Counted from the stretch's first letter, positions 17,912-26,346 are shown. The stretch: DNA of 64,000 nucleotides from CAYPTB01 sp964413535 (GCA_964413535.1 CAYPTB010000066.1:1-64000), one strand, 5' to 3'. Translations and numbers: made by a program. Notes: generated by a model not told the origin, from the letters alone.

Positions 17912-17987
17912 GCGGGCGTAACTCAGTTGGCAGAGTGTCAGCTTCCCAAGCTGAATGTCGAGGGTTCGAACCCCTTCGCCCGCTCCA
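17912..17987 (+). tRNA. tRNA-Gly (CCC)
   Basis: Acceptor GCGGGCG pairs fully with CGCCCGC; anticodon stem TCAGC/GCTGA with loop TTCCCAA (anticodon CCC); T-arm GAGGG/CCCCT-type; discriminator T and encoded CCA. Its 3' part is copied at 25957-26010, so it is the probable integration or duplication target at the left edge of the accessory region. Confidence 0.92.
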
Positions 17988-17988
17988 C
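17935..17988 (+). repeat. Left copy of a 54-bp repeat (3' part of tRNA-Gly), att-like
   Basis: Identical to 25957-26010 except one base. It covers the anticodon arm to the CCA of tRNA-Gly, the usual crossover region of tyrosine-recombinase elements. Weaker similarity runs on for about 115 bp and into the next gene on both sides, which a simple attL/attR pair does not explain. Confidence 0.75.
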
Positions 17989-18105
17989 ACTAAGCTCGCG
18001 TGACGTTGGGGGTTAGGGCAGCGGGAGGCAATGCGCGATCGTAGGTGGGGGAGGGGCGTTGTCGTTTAGTACTCCCTTCGTGCGGCGCGCGGGCAGAATG
18101 CCTCG

Positions 18106-18852
18106 ATGCCCATCATGAGAGGGAGAGCCTGGCTCGTGTGCTTGGTGGGACTGCTCGCGCTCGTTGCGGGGCCGCGGGCGCACAGCTCAGTGGCGGCGAT
18201 GTACTTCCCGCTGGAGCCCTTCGAGTTGGCGCTCCAGGCAGACGTGATCGTCGACGGAACGATCATCGAGGTCGACGCCGCGAGAGAGGAATCAGCCCCC
18301 GATCGCGCAGTGTTCGTCCTCCAAATAAACGAAGTCGTTGCCGGCGAGGTCCAAGACGGAGTTCTCAGGGTCTTTCAGTTCCAGAATTGGACCTGTGCGT
18401 CCCGCTACGCCCCCTACGAGAATCAGCAGCGTGCGATGTTCCACCTTGTGCGAGCGATCGACGCCAAGGGACAACCGATCTCAGGCTCTCCACTGCTCGT
18501 GCTCGGCGCCGGCAACGAGGGCGAGTGTCCGATCGTCGACCACGCGGTTCTGCACTTGGCGTCCCGGTGGAAGATGCCGCACGAACACCACCGCGCCTTT
18601 GGTCACAGGTTCTATGGCGTCGTCTCTTCGAAGGCTGACTACACGACGGCCATCGTTGGCCTTCGCGAGTGCTATCGGTGGGACCGCGACCCGAAAGAGC
18701 CTCGCTACTTCAAGCCCGAGGGCCTGCACCAACTCGTCCCCGACCATCACCTCGTAGCGATCGAAACGTCGTCCGACGTTGCGAAGCGGCTCGTCGAGCG
18801 AGTGAGGGATTACTTGACGCGGAGAAAGGTCCCAGTCGTGGATGGGGAGTAG
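18106..18852 (+). CDS. Secreted protein of unknown function (family A)
   Basis: The product is 248 aa with a clear signal peptide (LVCLVGLLALVAGPRAHS). The mature part is beta-rich (FELALQADVIVDGTIIEV, FVLQINEVVAGEV, GVLRVFQFQNW), with a conserved-looking C-terminus SSDVAKRLVERVRDYL. I do not recognise the family. Two broken relatives lie close by: a tail at 19767-19871 and a head at 26128-26346, so the gene was duplicated locally. ATG at 18106 or 18115 are both possible starts. Confidence 0.65.
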   Translation: MPIMRGRAWLVCLVGLLALVAGPRAHSSVAAMYFPLEPFELALQADVIVDGTIIEVDAAREESAPDRAVFVLQINEVVAGEVQDGVLRVFQFQNWTCASRYAPYENQQRAMFHLVRAIDAKGQPISGSPLLVLGAGNEGECPIVDHAVLHLASRWKMPHEHHRAFGHRFYGVVSSKADYTTAIVGLRECYRWDRDPKEPRYFKPEGLHQLVPDHHLVAIETSSDVAKRLVERVRDYLTRRKVPVVDGE

Positions 18853-18910
18853 CCCCGTCGAGCGCGCGCCTCGCGTATGACCGTAGCAGGAGGATGAGGA
18901 GGAGACTGCG

Positions 18911-19762
18911 ATGAAGTTCCTGTCCGCACGCGGCGCACTGCTCGGCGCGCTCTGTCTCGGGGCGGCGATCGGTCAGGCGGTTCAGCACCAACCCTCGAGT
19001 CCGCCGCCGTGGCCGCCGGATCCCGTAGACATGGTCTACGTCGACTGGAGGACGCAGGGAGGCGGCGTTCCAGCACCACTTCCCGGGGACTCGTCGCTCG
19101 TCGCCTACGAAGTGCCCAGCGACAAGTGGTTCGTCTTGACGGGGCACTACCAGTTGGGCCTCTTTGGTCCCGAAATGAGCGTCGTTGAGGAGGTTGACGG
19201 AAACCAAGCGGTCAAGGTCGATGGCTACTTCGCCAACTCGATGAACGTCTACGCTCCTGAGCTGTACCCACTCCCTAGATCGCCGCTCGGGATTGCCTTT
19301 CGTCCGGGATCGCGCGTGCTGATAGGTAGCAGCGAACAGGGGGCTGTGCCAGCGAACCTTCGATACGCAGTCGCTGGCTACTTGGTCGACAGCACCCGCA
19401 CGTCACCTGGCACGTGGCCTCCGCACCCGCGTGGGATGGTAACGATCGCGAGCGAGAGCTTCCCGGACTACCAACCTGGCTCCGGTATCAGAATCACAAG
19501 TGGCGAGGAGTTCGTCATCTACTCGGTTCCGTCCAACAAGACATTCGTGCTTACGGGATGTCGTCTGCATGGCAGTGCACTGATTCTCGCCGAGCAAGGC
19601 CCAGTGAGCACAACCGTGAAGCTTCACAGAGATTCGCTTGACAACATGTTCGGCCCTCCGGTTGGTGTTGTGTTCGATCCCGGCACAAAGGTCGTGGTCA
19701 TAACAGAAGCCCCCTCCGCCGACATCCGATTTGGACTGAGCGGCTACCTCGCAGACGCGTAG
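18911..19762 (+). CDS. Secreted protein with an internal duplication, unknown function
   Basis: The product is 283 aa with a signal peptide (LLGALCLGAAIGQA) and GAGGAGGAG-like purine runs before the ATG. The mature protein consists of two similar halves of about 115 residues: each has EVPS(D/N)K(W/T)FVLTG, a PPVGVVFDPGTKV-type turn and a closing GYL(V/A)D. No catalytic motif is visible. It lies 58 bp after the family A gene and probably forms a unit with it. The closing GYLADA is echoed by GYLVDA in the short ORF at 53548-53655. Confidence 0.65.
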   Translation: MKFLSARGALLGALCLGAAIGQAVQHQPSSPPPWPPDPVDMVYVDWRTQGGGVPAPLPGDSSLVAYEVPSDKWFVLTGHYQLGLFGPEMSVVEEVDGNQAVKVDGYFANSMNVYAPELYPLPRSPLGIAFRPGSRVLIGSSEQGAVPANLRYAVAGYLVDSTRTSPGTWPPHPRGMVTIASESFPDYQPGSGIRITSGEEFVIYSVPSNKTFVLTGCRLHGSALILAEQGPVSTTVKLHRDSLDNMFGPPVGVVFDPGTKVVVITEAPSADIRFGLSGYLADA

Positions 19763-19766
19763 GCCA

Positions 19767-19871
19767 ATGCCGACCAATGACCAGCTCGCCGCGTTCGAGG
19801 CGTCGTCAGATGTTGCGAGGCGGTTCGTGGGCGGGGCGCGGGAGTACGGACAGCACGGGAAGGGTGAATGA
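19767..19871 (+). pseudogene. Tail of a second family A gene
   Basis: The 34-codon frame ends in FEASSDVARRFVGGAREY, matching the C-terminus of the gene at 18106 (IETSSDVAKRLVERVRDY). Only the last 30 or so codons remain. Confidence 0.5.
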
Positions 19872-19980
19872 AACACGTGAACGACGCGTTCATCGAAGCG
19901 CCGTGCTAGGAGTGTCGTTTCAGCATTCCTGATCCGAGGCACGAACTAGCTCTAACTAACGCCGCCCGACAGTGATAGGC

Positions 19981-20610
19981 ATGTCATCAGCACCGCAACC
20001 ATCGTTGAATGAGCGGGACCGCTTTCTCGAAGAGAGACTATTCGATGTCATCCGGAAGTGTTGGGAGGACGACACCTGGGTTGATCTCCTCAAGAAGTGC
20101 ACGAATGTCTCAGTCGAGGCGCTAAGCCTAGAAGTCAGGATGCTATCTGCCTCCGGCGTGATCACTTCGATTGCTGGTCCATCAAAGTGTGCTTCAGAGT
20201 ACAAGGGCAACAATGCGGCTGTTGCGACTTCTCTTGTCTCAAGAGTCCTAACGGTCCTCCCCATGGGAGCGCATGACGTCTTTCTCTCGCGTGTGGAAGA
20301 GTATGCCGAAGCGATTCGTCGGATTGGTCCCAGCGGACTGGCGGGCTGGGAACTCGGCAAAGCTTTCGGCAAGAACTGTGGGGCAATGGACCACGAACTG
20401 GAAGTAAACCTCATCGCGCCGCAATGCATAATGTTCGCCTCAGGCTATGCAAGTGACGTCGTCGCAATGTTTGATTCATCAAGTATCCAGGAGATCAAGC
20501 AGGTCTTCGCGTTGATCGATGAAGAGCAAAGGAGCGAGGCACAGCGCCGCGGATGCGCCATGATCCCTGTGCTTCTTGCTCTCACTGTGGTGGGTGTTTG
20601 TGTCTTGTGA
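19981..20610 (+). CDS. Unknown protein with a C-terminal membrane anchor
   Basis: The product is 209 aa from the ATG at 19981 (a GTG nine bases earlier is also open). It is mostly helical and ends in a single hydrophobic segment (CAMIPVLLALTVVGVCVL) at the very C-terminus, so it would be a tail-anchored membrane protein. Codon use is less GC-biased than in the flanking core genes, in line with acquired DNA. No family recognised. Confidence 0.55.
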   Translation: MSSAPQPSLNERDRFLEERLFDVIRKCWEDDTWVDLLKKCTNVSVEALSLEVRMLSASGVITSIAGPSKCASEYKGNNAAVATSLVSRVLTVLPMGAHDVFLSRVEEYAEAIRRIGPSGLAGWELGKAFGKNCGAMDHELEVNLIAPQCIMFASGYASDVVAMFDSSSIQEIKQVFALIDEEQRSEAQRRGCAMIPVLLALTVVGVCVL

Positions 20611-20646
20611 ATCTAGAGCGTCTCAGGTCGCAAATCCGATCTGATA

Positions 20647-20769
20647 TCAGTCGTCCTGCCGGGGGTTGTACGACCTGCCTACTTTCCAGGCACCCGCGCC
20701 GGGTCCAGGCAGCGCCAGGTCGACTTCGTCCACCACGTATCTTCCGTGACGAATGGACGCGAGGATCAG
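20647..20769 (-). pseudogene. Scrap of an RHS/YD-repeat protein
   Basis: The minus strand reads VVDEVDLALPGPGAG then WKVGRSYNPRQDD and stops. RHS-type proteins have the pattern TDLALPGPG...RSYN in the section before the YD repeats. Nothing else of the gene (normally over 1000 codons) is present. Confidence 0.45.
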
Positions 20770-20778
20770 CCCACAAAG

Positions 20779-21963
20779 TCACTTGGCAGAAAACAGATAC
20801 GCAGATCCATCTGGACTGACCCCTGGTGCGCCAATGAGTAGTGTGCCGTCGCGGTAGGCCATTGAATTGCCAAAGAAGTCACTCTCTTGGGCATCGGCGA
20901 TCGAAGTTCTGCTTGTCAAGCGCCATTGCGGCGAGCCAAGAGAATTGCGACGTCTCTTGAACTGATACACCGCGCCGATGTCTTGCAGGCCTGGAAGGTC
21001 GGCCAAAGAGGCACCAATGAACAGCGACTTGTCTCCGATGGCGACGGAGATTCCAAACGTGTCGCCAGCATTGCTCCTTGCCACCAGTCGAGCCTCACTC
21101 TGCCAAGACGCATCAAGTGCGCTCCTGCGATAAACATAAGCCGCACCACCGCTAGATCCGAGGCCAGCATTGTTATCGGGCGCACCGACGAGAATGAGGT
21201 CGTTCTTTATGCTAACAGAGTAGCCAAACTGCACGCCGTCGGAGGCATTGGTCGGCTCAAGGCGCGCTACCTGCGTAAACGGTCCGCCTCGCATTTGACG
21301 CTCGAAGACGTACGCTACGCCCGTCTTGGTGCCATTCTGCATGCCCAGAGGCGCGCCAACCACCATGCGGTCGCCGTCGATTGACACACTCTGACCAAAG
21401 GCTCCACCTGGGCCGTTGAGCCATGAATCCTCTACCCACGTGTCGTCTCTCGTGCTCACACTGTCGAACCCGGAATCGAGATGGTAGACGACCACAGATC
21501 CGCTTCCCGTGGGGACGCCCACCGCGACGTCATCGGAGTCGAGCGCAACGGCGAAGGACTTGAAGGGAATCGCGACCTCTTGAATCCACTGCCCAGCCTC
21601 AAAGCGGAATATGTACGCACGCAATTCACTAGTAATGGCTACTCGGTTGTTGTGAGCTGCTACACGCCTGCCGAAGGCCAGACCCGGAACCGAATCCGAT
21701 GGAAAGAGAATCGGCAGGGGCATTGGGAGCGACGTCGTTGACAAATACGCATGCACAGCTCCGGACTCCTCACCGAACTCGCTGTGACCGGGATTGCCGA
21801 TAACGAGAATCCCGTCCCCAATGGCCGTGGCAATCCCGAATCCGGGAAGGGTCTGGGGTGCAGGAGGAAGGAGCTTGGCGATCTCCTGAGGCGCTCCATT
21901 GTGCGCAAACGCTGCGAGAATTACGCAGACGCCGATACACAGAATGCTTGTGCGTGCTTGCAT
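20779..21963 (-). CDS. Secreted FG-GAP repeat protein
   Basis: The product is 394 aa; the ATG at 21963 is preferred over 21981 because AGGA lies 6 bases before it. It has a signal peptide (LCIGVCVILAAFA). The rest is a beta-propeller with FG-GAP-type repeats: FGIATAIGDGILVIGNPG, FGQSVSIDGDRMVVGAP, FGYSVSIKNDLILVGAP, FGISVAIGDKSLFIGA, FGNSMAYRDGTLLIGAPG. Such propellers are found in integrin-like and adhesive surface proteins. A close paralog is at 47964-49166. It follows the gene at 21988 by 24 bp on the same strand. Confidence 0.8.
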   Translation of the reverse strand: MQARTSILCIGVCVILAAFAHNGAPQEIAKLLPPAPQTLPGFGIATAIGDGILVIGNPGHSEFGEESGAVHAYLSTTSLPMPLPILFPSDSVPGLAFGRRVAAHNNRVAITSELRAYIFRFEAGQWIQEVAIPFKSFAVALDSDDVAVGVPTGSGSVVVYHLDSGFDSVSTRDDTWVEDSWLNGPGGAFGQSVSIDGDRMVVGAPLGMQNGTKTGVAYVFERQMRGGPFTQVARLEPTNASDGVQFGYSVSIKNDLILVGAPDNNAGLGSSGGAAYVYRRSALDASWQSEARLVARSNAGDTFGISVAIGDKSLFIGASLADLPGLQDIGAVYQFKRRRNSLGSPQWRLTSRTSIADAQESDFFGNSMAYRDGTLLIGAPGVSPDGSAYLFSAK

Positions 21964-21987
21964 TGGGGGTCCTGAACTCATGGCGTA

Positions 21988-22593
21988 CTAACGATGAATA
22001 CCATTGGGAAGAGCTGCCGCGGTACACTTTAGGTTGATGTCGGCATATAGATGAGGGGCACCAGCCTGGGGGTTGCGATCAGCAGTGACCCTTGCATTTT
22101 TGGCGGCGGCCCTTGGGAACATTTCGCACGGAACCGTCACGTCTATGAACACCCGCGCGCGGGAGCGGCCATTCCAGTTGAAAGAGTCCGGAATGCCTTT
22201 TCCGGACCAACTACCGGCCGGTACAGAATAGAATTTATTAACGATCTCGTTTGGCACCGGATCGAAGTCCCATTTGGGAGACGTCGGTCCTGGGTCTTGG
22301 CCTGTGCAGGCCGTTACATTCGTTCCTGTGCCACATCCGCTGTCGTCTTGCCCGTGCCAGTAACAATAGTCATGACAATCGTCGCTACTTGCCACGAAGT
22401 TGTCTAACTCAATTCCAATGATCCCCCGAAACCTACATCCGCTCGCAAACGCTGTTGCTTGCCACTTGGATGCGGCGCCACCCGTGCGCGGGCCTGTGTT
22501 GAGAAAATAGAATCTGTCTTCGAGTGGTCGGTCACTCGTTCGGTGCCCTTCGAAAACGGGGTGTTGCACTAACTGTTTCTCGGCGTCCTTCAT
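21988..22593 (-). CDS. Unknown protein with a CHDYC motif, N-terminus replaced by IS DNA
   Basis: The product is 201 aa. The start ATG (22593) overlaps the transposase stop (ATGA), and the first 12 or so residues (MKDAEKQLVQHP) are encoded by the IS end, including its terminal repeat. The rest is a Cys-rich domain with FVASSDDCHDYCYWHG. The His-Asp pair flanked by cysteines resembles phospholipase A2 (C-x-x-H-D-x-C), but the calcium loop is not evident, so this is only a hint. No signal peptide remains; the native 5' end was probably removed by the IS. It may be expressed from the transposase promoter. Confidence 0.5.
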   Translation of the reverse strand: MKDAEKQLVQHPVFEGHRTSDRPLEDRFYFLNTGPRTGGAASKWQATAFASGCRFRGIIGIELDNFVASSDDCHDYCYWHGQDDSGCGTGTNVTACTGQDPGPTSPKWDFDPVPNEIVNKFYSVPAGSWSGKGIPDSFNWNGRSRARVFIDVTVPCEMFPRAAAKNARVTADRNPQAGAPHLYADINLKCTAAALPNGIHR

Positions 22594-23732
22594 CGGATGG
22601 CCAGTGCCGGGCTGCCTCGTAGTGCGGATCCGTCGGCACCCAGCAGCCGTGCCGTGAAGATCGTGCGCCACGTGAGCGCTCGCGGAACAAGCCCGGCCTG
22701 TTGCGCGGGGGTGCGTCTTTCGCGGCCGAACTTGAGTGAGTTGTGCTGCCGGATGAAGTTGTAGTAGCAGCGGAGCAGTTGGAGCTGACCGGTGAGGCTC
22801 TCCTCGGATCGGCACATCGCCGTCGTTTTTCGCTGGAGGCAGGCGAGCGAACGGCGGAGCGTCAGGTTGAGCCGCTCGATGAAGGCCGTGTTGATCGTCT
22901 TCGAGTCCTCGGACCGCTCCATCGCCTGCTCGAACTGCCACGGTGCGCCGATCAGGAGCCGCTTGTCGGCGTGGATGACCTTGCCGTCGCGGTATCGCTT
23001 GTCGACTTGCGTGTAGACGCAGGTTGGCCCGAAGACGCGCTCTACGACTTGCGCGTTGTACTTGAAGCCGTCCGTGGAGATCAGGACTCGCGGCCCGGAT
23101 CGACGGCACTTCGCGCGGACCTCGCGGAAGTGAAGCAGCGTGTTCCTCCGTGTCCGGCGTCCGACGCGAGTGTTCACCCAGAGACGCGACCACACCTCGA
23201 CAGCGGTGTAGGCCCACAAGGGGTAGTACTTGTTGCGAGCGTGCACCTTGAGTTCGTCCGACTGGAGCTCGACCGCATCGACGCCCTGGACCTTGGCGTC
23301 ATTGAACGCAGAGGCATGCGGGGCAGCGCGGGCCAGCCACCGGCCGACCGTGCTGGGCGAGAGGTCCAGTGCCCGCGCGATGGCTGCGCGTGAACTTCCT
23401 TCTACCGCGAGAGAGATCACCTGATCGAAGAGTTTCGCAGGGTGCCGCATCCGGTGATAGGGGGTTCCTGCATTTGCCGCGAAGGTACGCTGGCATCTCG
23501 GGCAGCGGTAGCGGCGCTGGAGGCGACGCCGGGTCTGGAGCCACGAGTGCTTGATGTAAGTCGTGGGAAGGGCTTTGCAGTCAGAACGGGGACAGCGCGG
23601 GAGTGGTCGTCGGGACATCGGGATCGTGTGGGAGGGGGCCTCGGGGTCTGCTAACGGACCACGAGTCCGATCGAGCCCAGGGTCCTGGGGCAACGAGGGT
23701 TGCGCGGGCTCCGCAACAGTTGGTGAGCGATG
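22560..23732 (-). mobile_element. IS1-like insertion sequence, about 1.17 kb
   Basis: The ends carry imperfect inverted repeats: outer-to-inner CACTAACTGTTTC (22567-22579) and CACCAACTGTTGC (23713-23725 on the minus strand). The right tip GGTGTTGCAC resembles IS1-family tips (GGTGATGC). One transposase gene fills the element. No obvious target duplication is seen. Remnants with the same right end lie at 38776, 39626 and 49216. Confidence 0.7.
22590..23618 (-). CDS. IS1-family-like transposase
   Basis: The product is 342 aa from MSRRPLPRCPRSDCKA. An N-terminal zinc ribbon (CPRSDC then YRCPRCQRTF) is followed by a helix-turn-helix (SSRAAIARALDLSPSTVGRW) and a catalytic domain with QSDELKVHARNKYYPLWAYT, where the D begins the catalytic triad, ISTDGFKYN and NTAFIERLNLTLRR. 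The frame is open throughout, so the protein could be active; no programmed frameshift is needed, unlike classical IS1. The stop overlaps the next ATG. The pseudogene at 49246-49575 is a relative (CLQRKTTA.CRSEESL). Confidence 0.85.
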   Translation of the reverse strand: MSRRPLPRCPRSDCKALPTTYIKHSWLQTRRRLQRRYRCPRCQRTFAANAGTPYHRMRHPAKLFDQVISLAVEGSSRAAIARALDLSPSTVGRWLARAAPHASAFNDAKVQGVDAVELQSDELKVHARNKYYPLWAYTAVEVWSRLWVNTRVGRRTRRNTLLHFREVRAKCRRSGPRVLISTDGFKYNAQVVERVFGPTCVYTQVDKRYRDGKVIHADKRLLIGAPWQFEQAMERSEDSKTINTAFIERLNLTLRRSLACLQRKTTAMCRSEESLTGQLQLLRCYYNFIRQHNSLKFGRERRTPAQQAGLVPRALTWRTIFTARLLGADGSALRGSPALAIR

Positions 23733-23956
23733 GACCTACGATCGACCCGACGCCTCTGGCGGGGTCAGGAACGGGGGTCGCTGCTTGTTGTTCCTGGGAG
23801 CCCTTCGAAGGCGGCTACCGTCCGCGGTGCGAGAGTCGAGCGTCAGTTCTGGCTGCGCTACAGCAGGCCGGATCGGAGCGGGTGCCCGCCGATCATCGAA
23901 CGCTCCGGACTGCATGCCCGGTTGCACGGTATCCATGCATGAGCTAGATTGACTCG

Positions 23957-24247
23957 GTGATCGTGTCCTTCGGGGATTCCGACACCGAAGCTCTCTACCA
24001 CGGGGGAGGCGGGCGCCGCGTTCGACGCTTTCCTCCCGACATCGTGTCCACCGCGCTCCGCAAGCTTGACCAGATCGAAGCCGCCCACGAGTTGGGTGAT
24101 CTCCGTGCTCCGCCCGGCAACCGGCTGGAGGCACTCAAGGGGAAGCTCTCGGGCAAGCACTCGATACGTGTCAACGACCAGTGGCGGGTCGTCTTCCGGT
24201 GGACGTCGCAGGGAGCCGAGGACGTGAGCCTCGTCGACTATCACTAG
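23957..24247 (+). CDS. higB: HigB-type toxin (RelE/ParE superfamily)
   Basis: The product is 96 aa from a GTG. It has the HigB pattern: FPPDIVSTALRKLDQIEAAHEL, PPGNRLEALKGKLSGKHSIRVN, DQWRVVFRW and the final VSLVDYH. HigB proteins cut mRNA on the ribosome. As usual in hig modules the toxin gene comes first, and the antitoxin starts 9 bp after its stop. Seen: order, size and motifs. Inferred: function and autoregulation by the antitoxin. Confidence 0.9.
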   Translation: MIVSFGDSDTEALYHGGGGRRVRRFPPDIVSTALRKLDQIEAAHELGDLRAPPGNRLEALKGKLSGKHSIRVNDQWRVVFRWTSQGAEDVSLVDYH

Positions 24248-24256
24248 GAGAGAACG

Positions 24257-24544
24257 ATGTTGCCCAAGAATCGCATCCCGACGCACCCCGGCGAGGTCCT
24301 ACGCGCCGACTTCCTCGAGCCGCTGGGCGTCACCCAGGTAGAGTTCGCGGCGCACATCGGTGTGTCGCTCCAGCGCGTGAACGAGATCGTGCGCGGCAAG
24401 CGCGGCGTGACTCCGGAAACGGCGTGGCTCTTGGCCGGCGCGCTCGGCACGACTCCACAGTTCTGGCTCAACCTCCAGACGGCCCACGACCTGGCGGCGA
24501 CGCGCCCGCAGAAGTCCGTGCGCAGGCTACGGACGACGGGCTGA
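24257..24544 (+). CDS. higA: HigA-type XRE antitoxin
   Basis: The product is 95 aa, starting MLPKNRIPTHPGEVL, with an AGGAGAG ribosome-binding site 5 bases before the ATG. The helix-turn-helix is VTQVEFAAHIGVSLQRVNEI, and PQFWLNLQTAHDLA is the typical HigA C-terminal motif. HigA neutralises HigB and represses the operon. Broken copies of the same family lie at 44036-44109 and 57102-57208, so several hig modules have come and gone here. Confidence 0.9.
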   Translation: MLPKNRIPTHPGEVLRADFLEPLGVTQVEFAAHIGVSLQRVNEIVRGKRGVTPETAWLLAGALGTTPQFWLNLQTAHDLAATRPQKSVRRLRTTG

Positions 24545-24651
24545 CACAACGCTGCCGCGCGATGGTGGCTTTCCCGCTCGCGATGCGCGGCGATCCCGTC
24601 GAGTGGCGGGAGTGGGCGAGGGGGGAGATGGTGCGGCGGTAGGATGCGGCC

Positions 24652-24990
24652 GTGGGCTTGACCGCAGTCTTAGAGGACGAGAACGGCGTCGCTCTTGACC
24701 GGGTAGAGGATCCGACCAACATCCTTCACAGGCTCCTCCCCTCTTCGGAGGATCTTCGTTCCACGTGCCTCCGGTACATCGATTGGTACGGGGACACGGT
24801 CTTCAACGGACTTCAAGTTGACGACCCCGCCAAGGAGCTTGGCGCAGCTCCTGCGGCTGACGAACGAGACCTAGTCGCGCGGATCATCGCCCTCGCGGAA
24901 CGAGTCCCGAGAGGGGCATCTCTACGTGAAGTTCTACGGCGACTAGAGGGTAGACGGCCAGTGATCGCGATGCGCGGCGAGCAGGAGTGA
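24652..24990 (+). CDS. Unknown 112-aa protein
   Basis: It starts with GTG and codes for an acidic, mostly helical protein (LHRLLPSSEDLRSTCLRYIDWYGDT, LVARIIALAERVPRG). No signal peptide or membrane segment is present, and the family is not recognised. In front of it, 24590-24642 ends in EWREWARGEMVRR, a leftover gene tail that recurs at 44255. Confidence 0.5.
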   Translation: MGLTAVLEDENGVALDRVEDPTNILHRLLPSSEDLRSTCLRYIDWYGDTVFNGLQVDDPAKELGAAPAADERDLVARIIALAERVPRGASLREVLRRLEGRRPVIAMRGEQE

Positions 24991-25098
24991 CGCGAGTAGA
25001 CCGTGCTCGAAAATTGCTCGCGTCCACTTCGCACGCAAAAAAGGGAGGCATGTAGATCCTCACCCCGCTCCCTCGAAGGCCCGCGCGTAGACTACCGA

Positions 25099-25254
25099 TC
25101 AGGGCTTCCCACGAAATCCACCTGCCAAGTAGATGATGAGACAGATGATGAGCACAAGTCCGAGGCCACCGCCGCCATACGCAGGCCCCCCCCAGTAGAA
25201 CCCTCCGCCACCGAAGAGGAGGAGGAGGACCAAGATGATGAGAAGTAGCTGCAT
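25099..25254 (-). CDS. Small glycine-rich membrane protein (51 aa, DUF3309-like)
   Basis: The minus-strand ATG at 25254 opens MQLLLIILVLLLLFGGGGFY, then WGGPAYGGGG, a second hydrophobic stretch LGLVLIICLIIYLAGG and a basic end. Two hydrophobic segments around a Gly/Trp/Tyr-rich turn are characteristic of small proteins such as DUF3309. The role is unknown. Confidence 0.6.
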   Translation of the reverse strand: MQLLLIILVLLLLFGGGGFYWGGPAYGGGGLGLVLIICLIIYLAGGFRGKP

Positions 25255-25347
25255 GCCAGCGAGCGTACCATCTTGAGTCTCGGCTGCGCACTTTCGAGAC
25301 GAGCCGGAGTGGCGTTCGTGGGCGAGGCGGCAGATGGTGCTCTCGGG

Positions 25348-25809
25348 TCAGTGAAGGCTCACCACGAAGCGGTCCTCGTAGGGTCCAGCGAGGTTGATGA
25401 CCACGGGATCTAGGGATGCCTTCACGGCCACCATGGCCTCCGGAATGCTGACGTACCGGCGCTGATAGGTGGTCCGGCTCGGTAGGACCGCAGGGTCGTT
25501 CGGGAAGACATAGATGGCTTCTTCGGGACCCAGTCGAAGGGCACGAACCTCGTCGATCATGTCCGCCGGCAGTCCCGCCTCGATCAGTTGATCGTCTGTC
25601 TGGTTTCCCTCGGGATGGAGCAAGACGACGTAGCCCCCATCGACACCGAGCTCGCAGCTGCATTGATCCACGAGGCGTTCTCCATGCCGCGCGTCGACAA
25701 CACCTTCGAGGCAGTAGGCCAGCCGGACAGCGGGATCTTCGAAATACCTACATCCCAGTGCCACGAGCAGGAGGGCGAAACCCAGAGGCGTTGATCGTTC
25801 TCGTGTCAC
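25348..25809 (-). CDS. Lipoprotein of unknown function
   Basis: The product is 153 aa with a lipoprotein signal (LLLVALGC, lipid Cys at residue 20). The mature part has two further cysteines in DQCSCELG and ends AGPYEDRFVVSLH. No family recognised. A 20-codon piece nearly identical to its C-terminus (VVINLAGPYEDRFVVSL) is found at 50968-51032, evidence that a second copy existed. Confidence 0.6.
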   Translation of the reverse strand: MTRERSTPLGFALLLVALGCRYFEDPAVRLAYCLEGVVDARHGERLVDQCSCELGVDGGYVVLLHPEGNQTDDQLIEAGLPADMIDEVRALRLGPEEAIYVFPNDPAVLPSRTTYQRRYVSIPEAMVAVKASLDPVVINLAGPYEDRFVVSLH

Positions 25810-25879
25810 TTGGTTGCCGGTCTCCGTTGTCGTTTACTGCCAGGAAGTCCGTCCCACAAAGTCCGTCCCTCCGGGTGCA

Positions 25880-25930
25880 GTGTCCCCTAAAGTCCAACCC
25901 TGTCCAGGCACGGTGTCCCCTAAAGTCCAA
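25880..25930 (+). repeat. Two 18-bp direct repeats beside the tRNA-Gly copy
   Basis: GTGTCCCCTAAAGTCCAA occurs at 25880-25897 and 25913-25930, 33 bp apart, 26 bp before the 54-bp tRNA repeat. A related site with the same flank (TTGTCCATC...GTTAGCGTG) is at 47828-47871. The arrangement resembles arm-type sites of an integrase, but no integrase gene is present. Confidence 0.5.
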
Positions 25931-25956
25931 TGTTGTCCATCCATGCCCGAGTTAGC

Positions 25957-26010
25957 GTGTCGGCTTCCCAAGCTGAATGTCGAGGGTTCGAACCCCTTCG
26001 CCCGCTCCAC
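25957..26010 (+). repeat. Right copy of the 54-bp tRNA-Gly repeat, att-like
   Basis: It matches 17935-17988 with one mismatch. It has the anticodon arm, T-arm and acceptor 3' strand with CCA, but the 5' half of the tRNA is absent, so it is not a functional tRNA. Downstream similarity to the left copy continues for about 115 bp. Confidence 0.75.
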
Positions 26011-26127
26011 TACAAGCTCGCGTGTGTTCGCAGGTTAGGGCGGGGGAGGGGAATGGGCGTTCGTAGGTGCGCGCGGCGTGTGCCAACTTGGTGCCACGTT
26101 CATGCGGCGGGCGGGCAGAATGCCAGG

Positions 26128-26346
26128 ATGATCGCTGGCGCTCGCACAGTTGGGTCTCTGTTCCCGGTGCTTCTGCGCTGGCCCGTTGACCGGCCGCACG
26201 AAGCGGGCACCACGAAGGCAGCCGGGCACATCTCCTTCGAGCCGTTCGAGCTTGATCCTCAGGCCCACCGCATCGTCGATGGGTCGCTCATCGGTTGTTG
26301 GACCCCGAGAACTCGAAGCATTGTGACGGCTCCAGCGAGCCTCTGA
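26128..26346 (+). pseudogene. Head of a family A gene, truncated
   Basis: This 72-codon frame includes ISFEPFELDPQAHRIVDGSL, matching LEPFELALQADVIVDGTI of the secreted protein at 18106. The sequence before it (GCGGGCAGAATGCC) is also shared. After about 26290 the similarity ends, replaced by sequence leading to the Mrr-like gene. Confidence 0.5.

Noticed and set aside
25957..26010. A second tRNA-Gly gene
   Set aside because: The 5' acceptor strand and D-arm are missing; only the 3' half is present.
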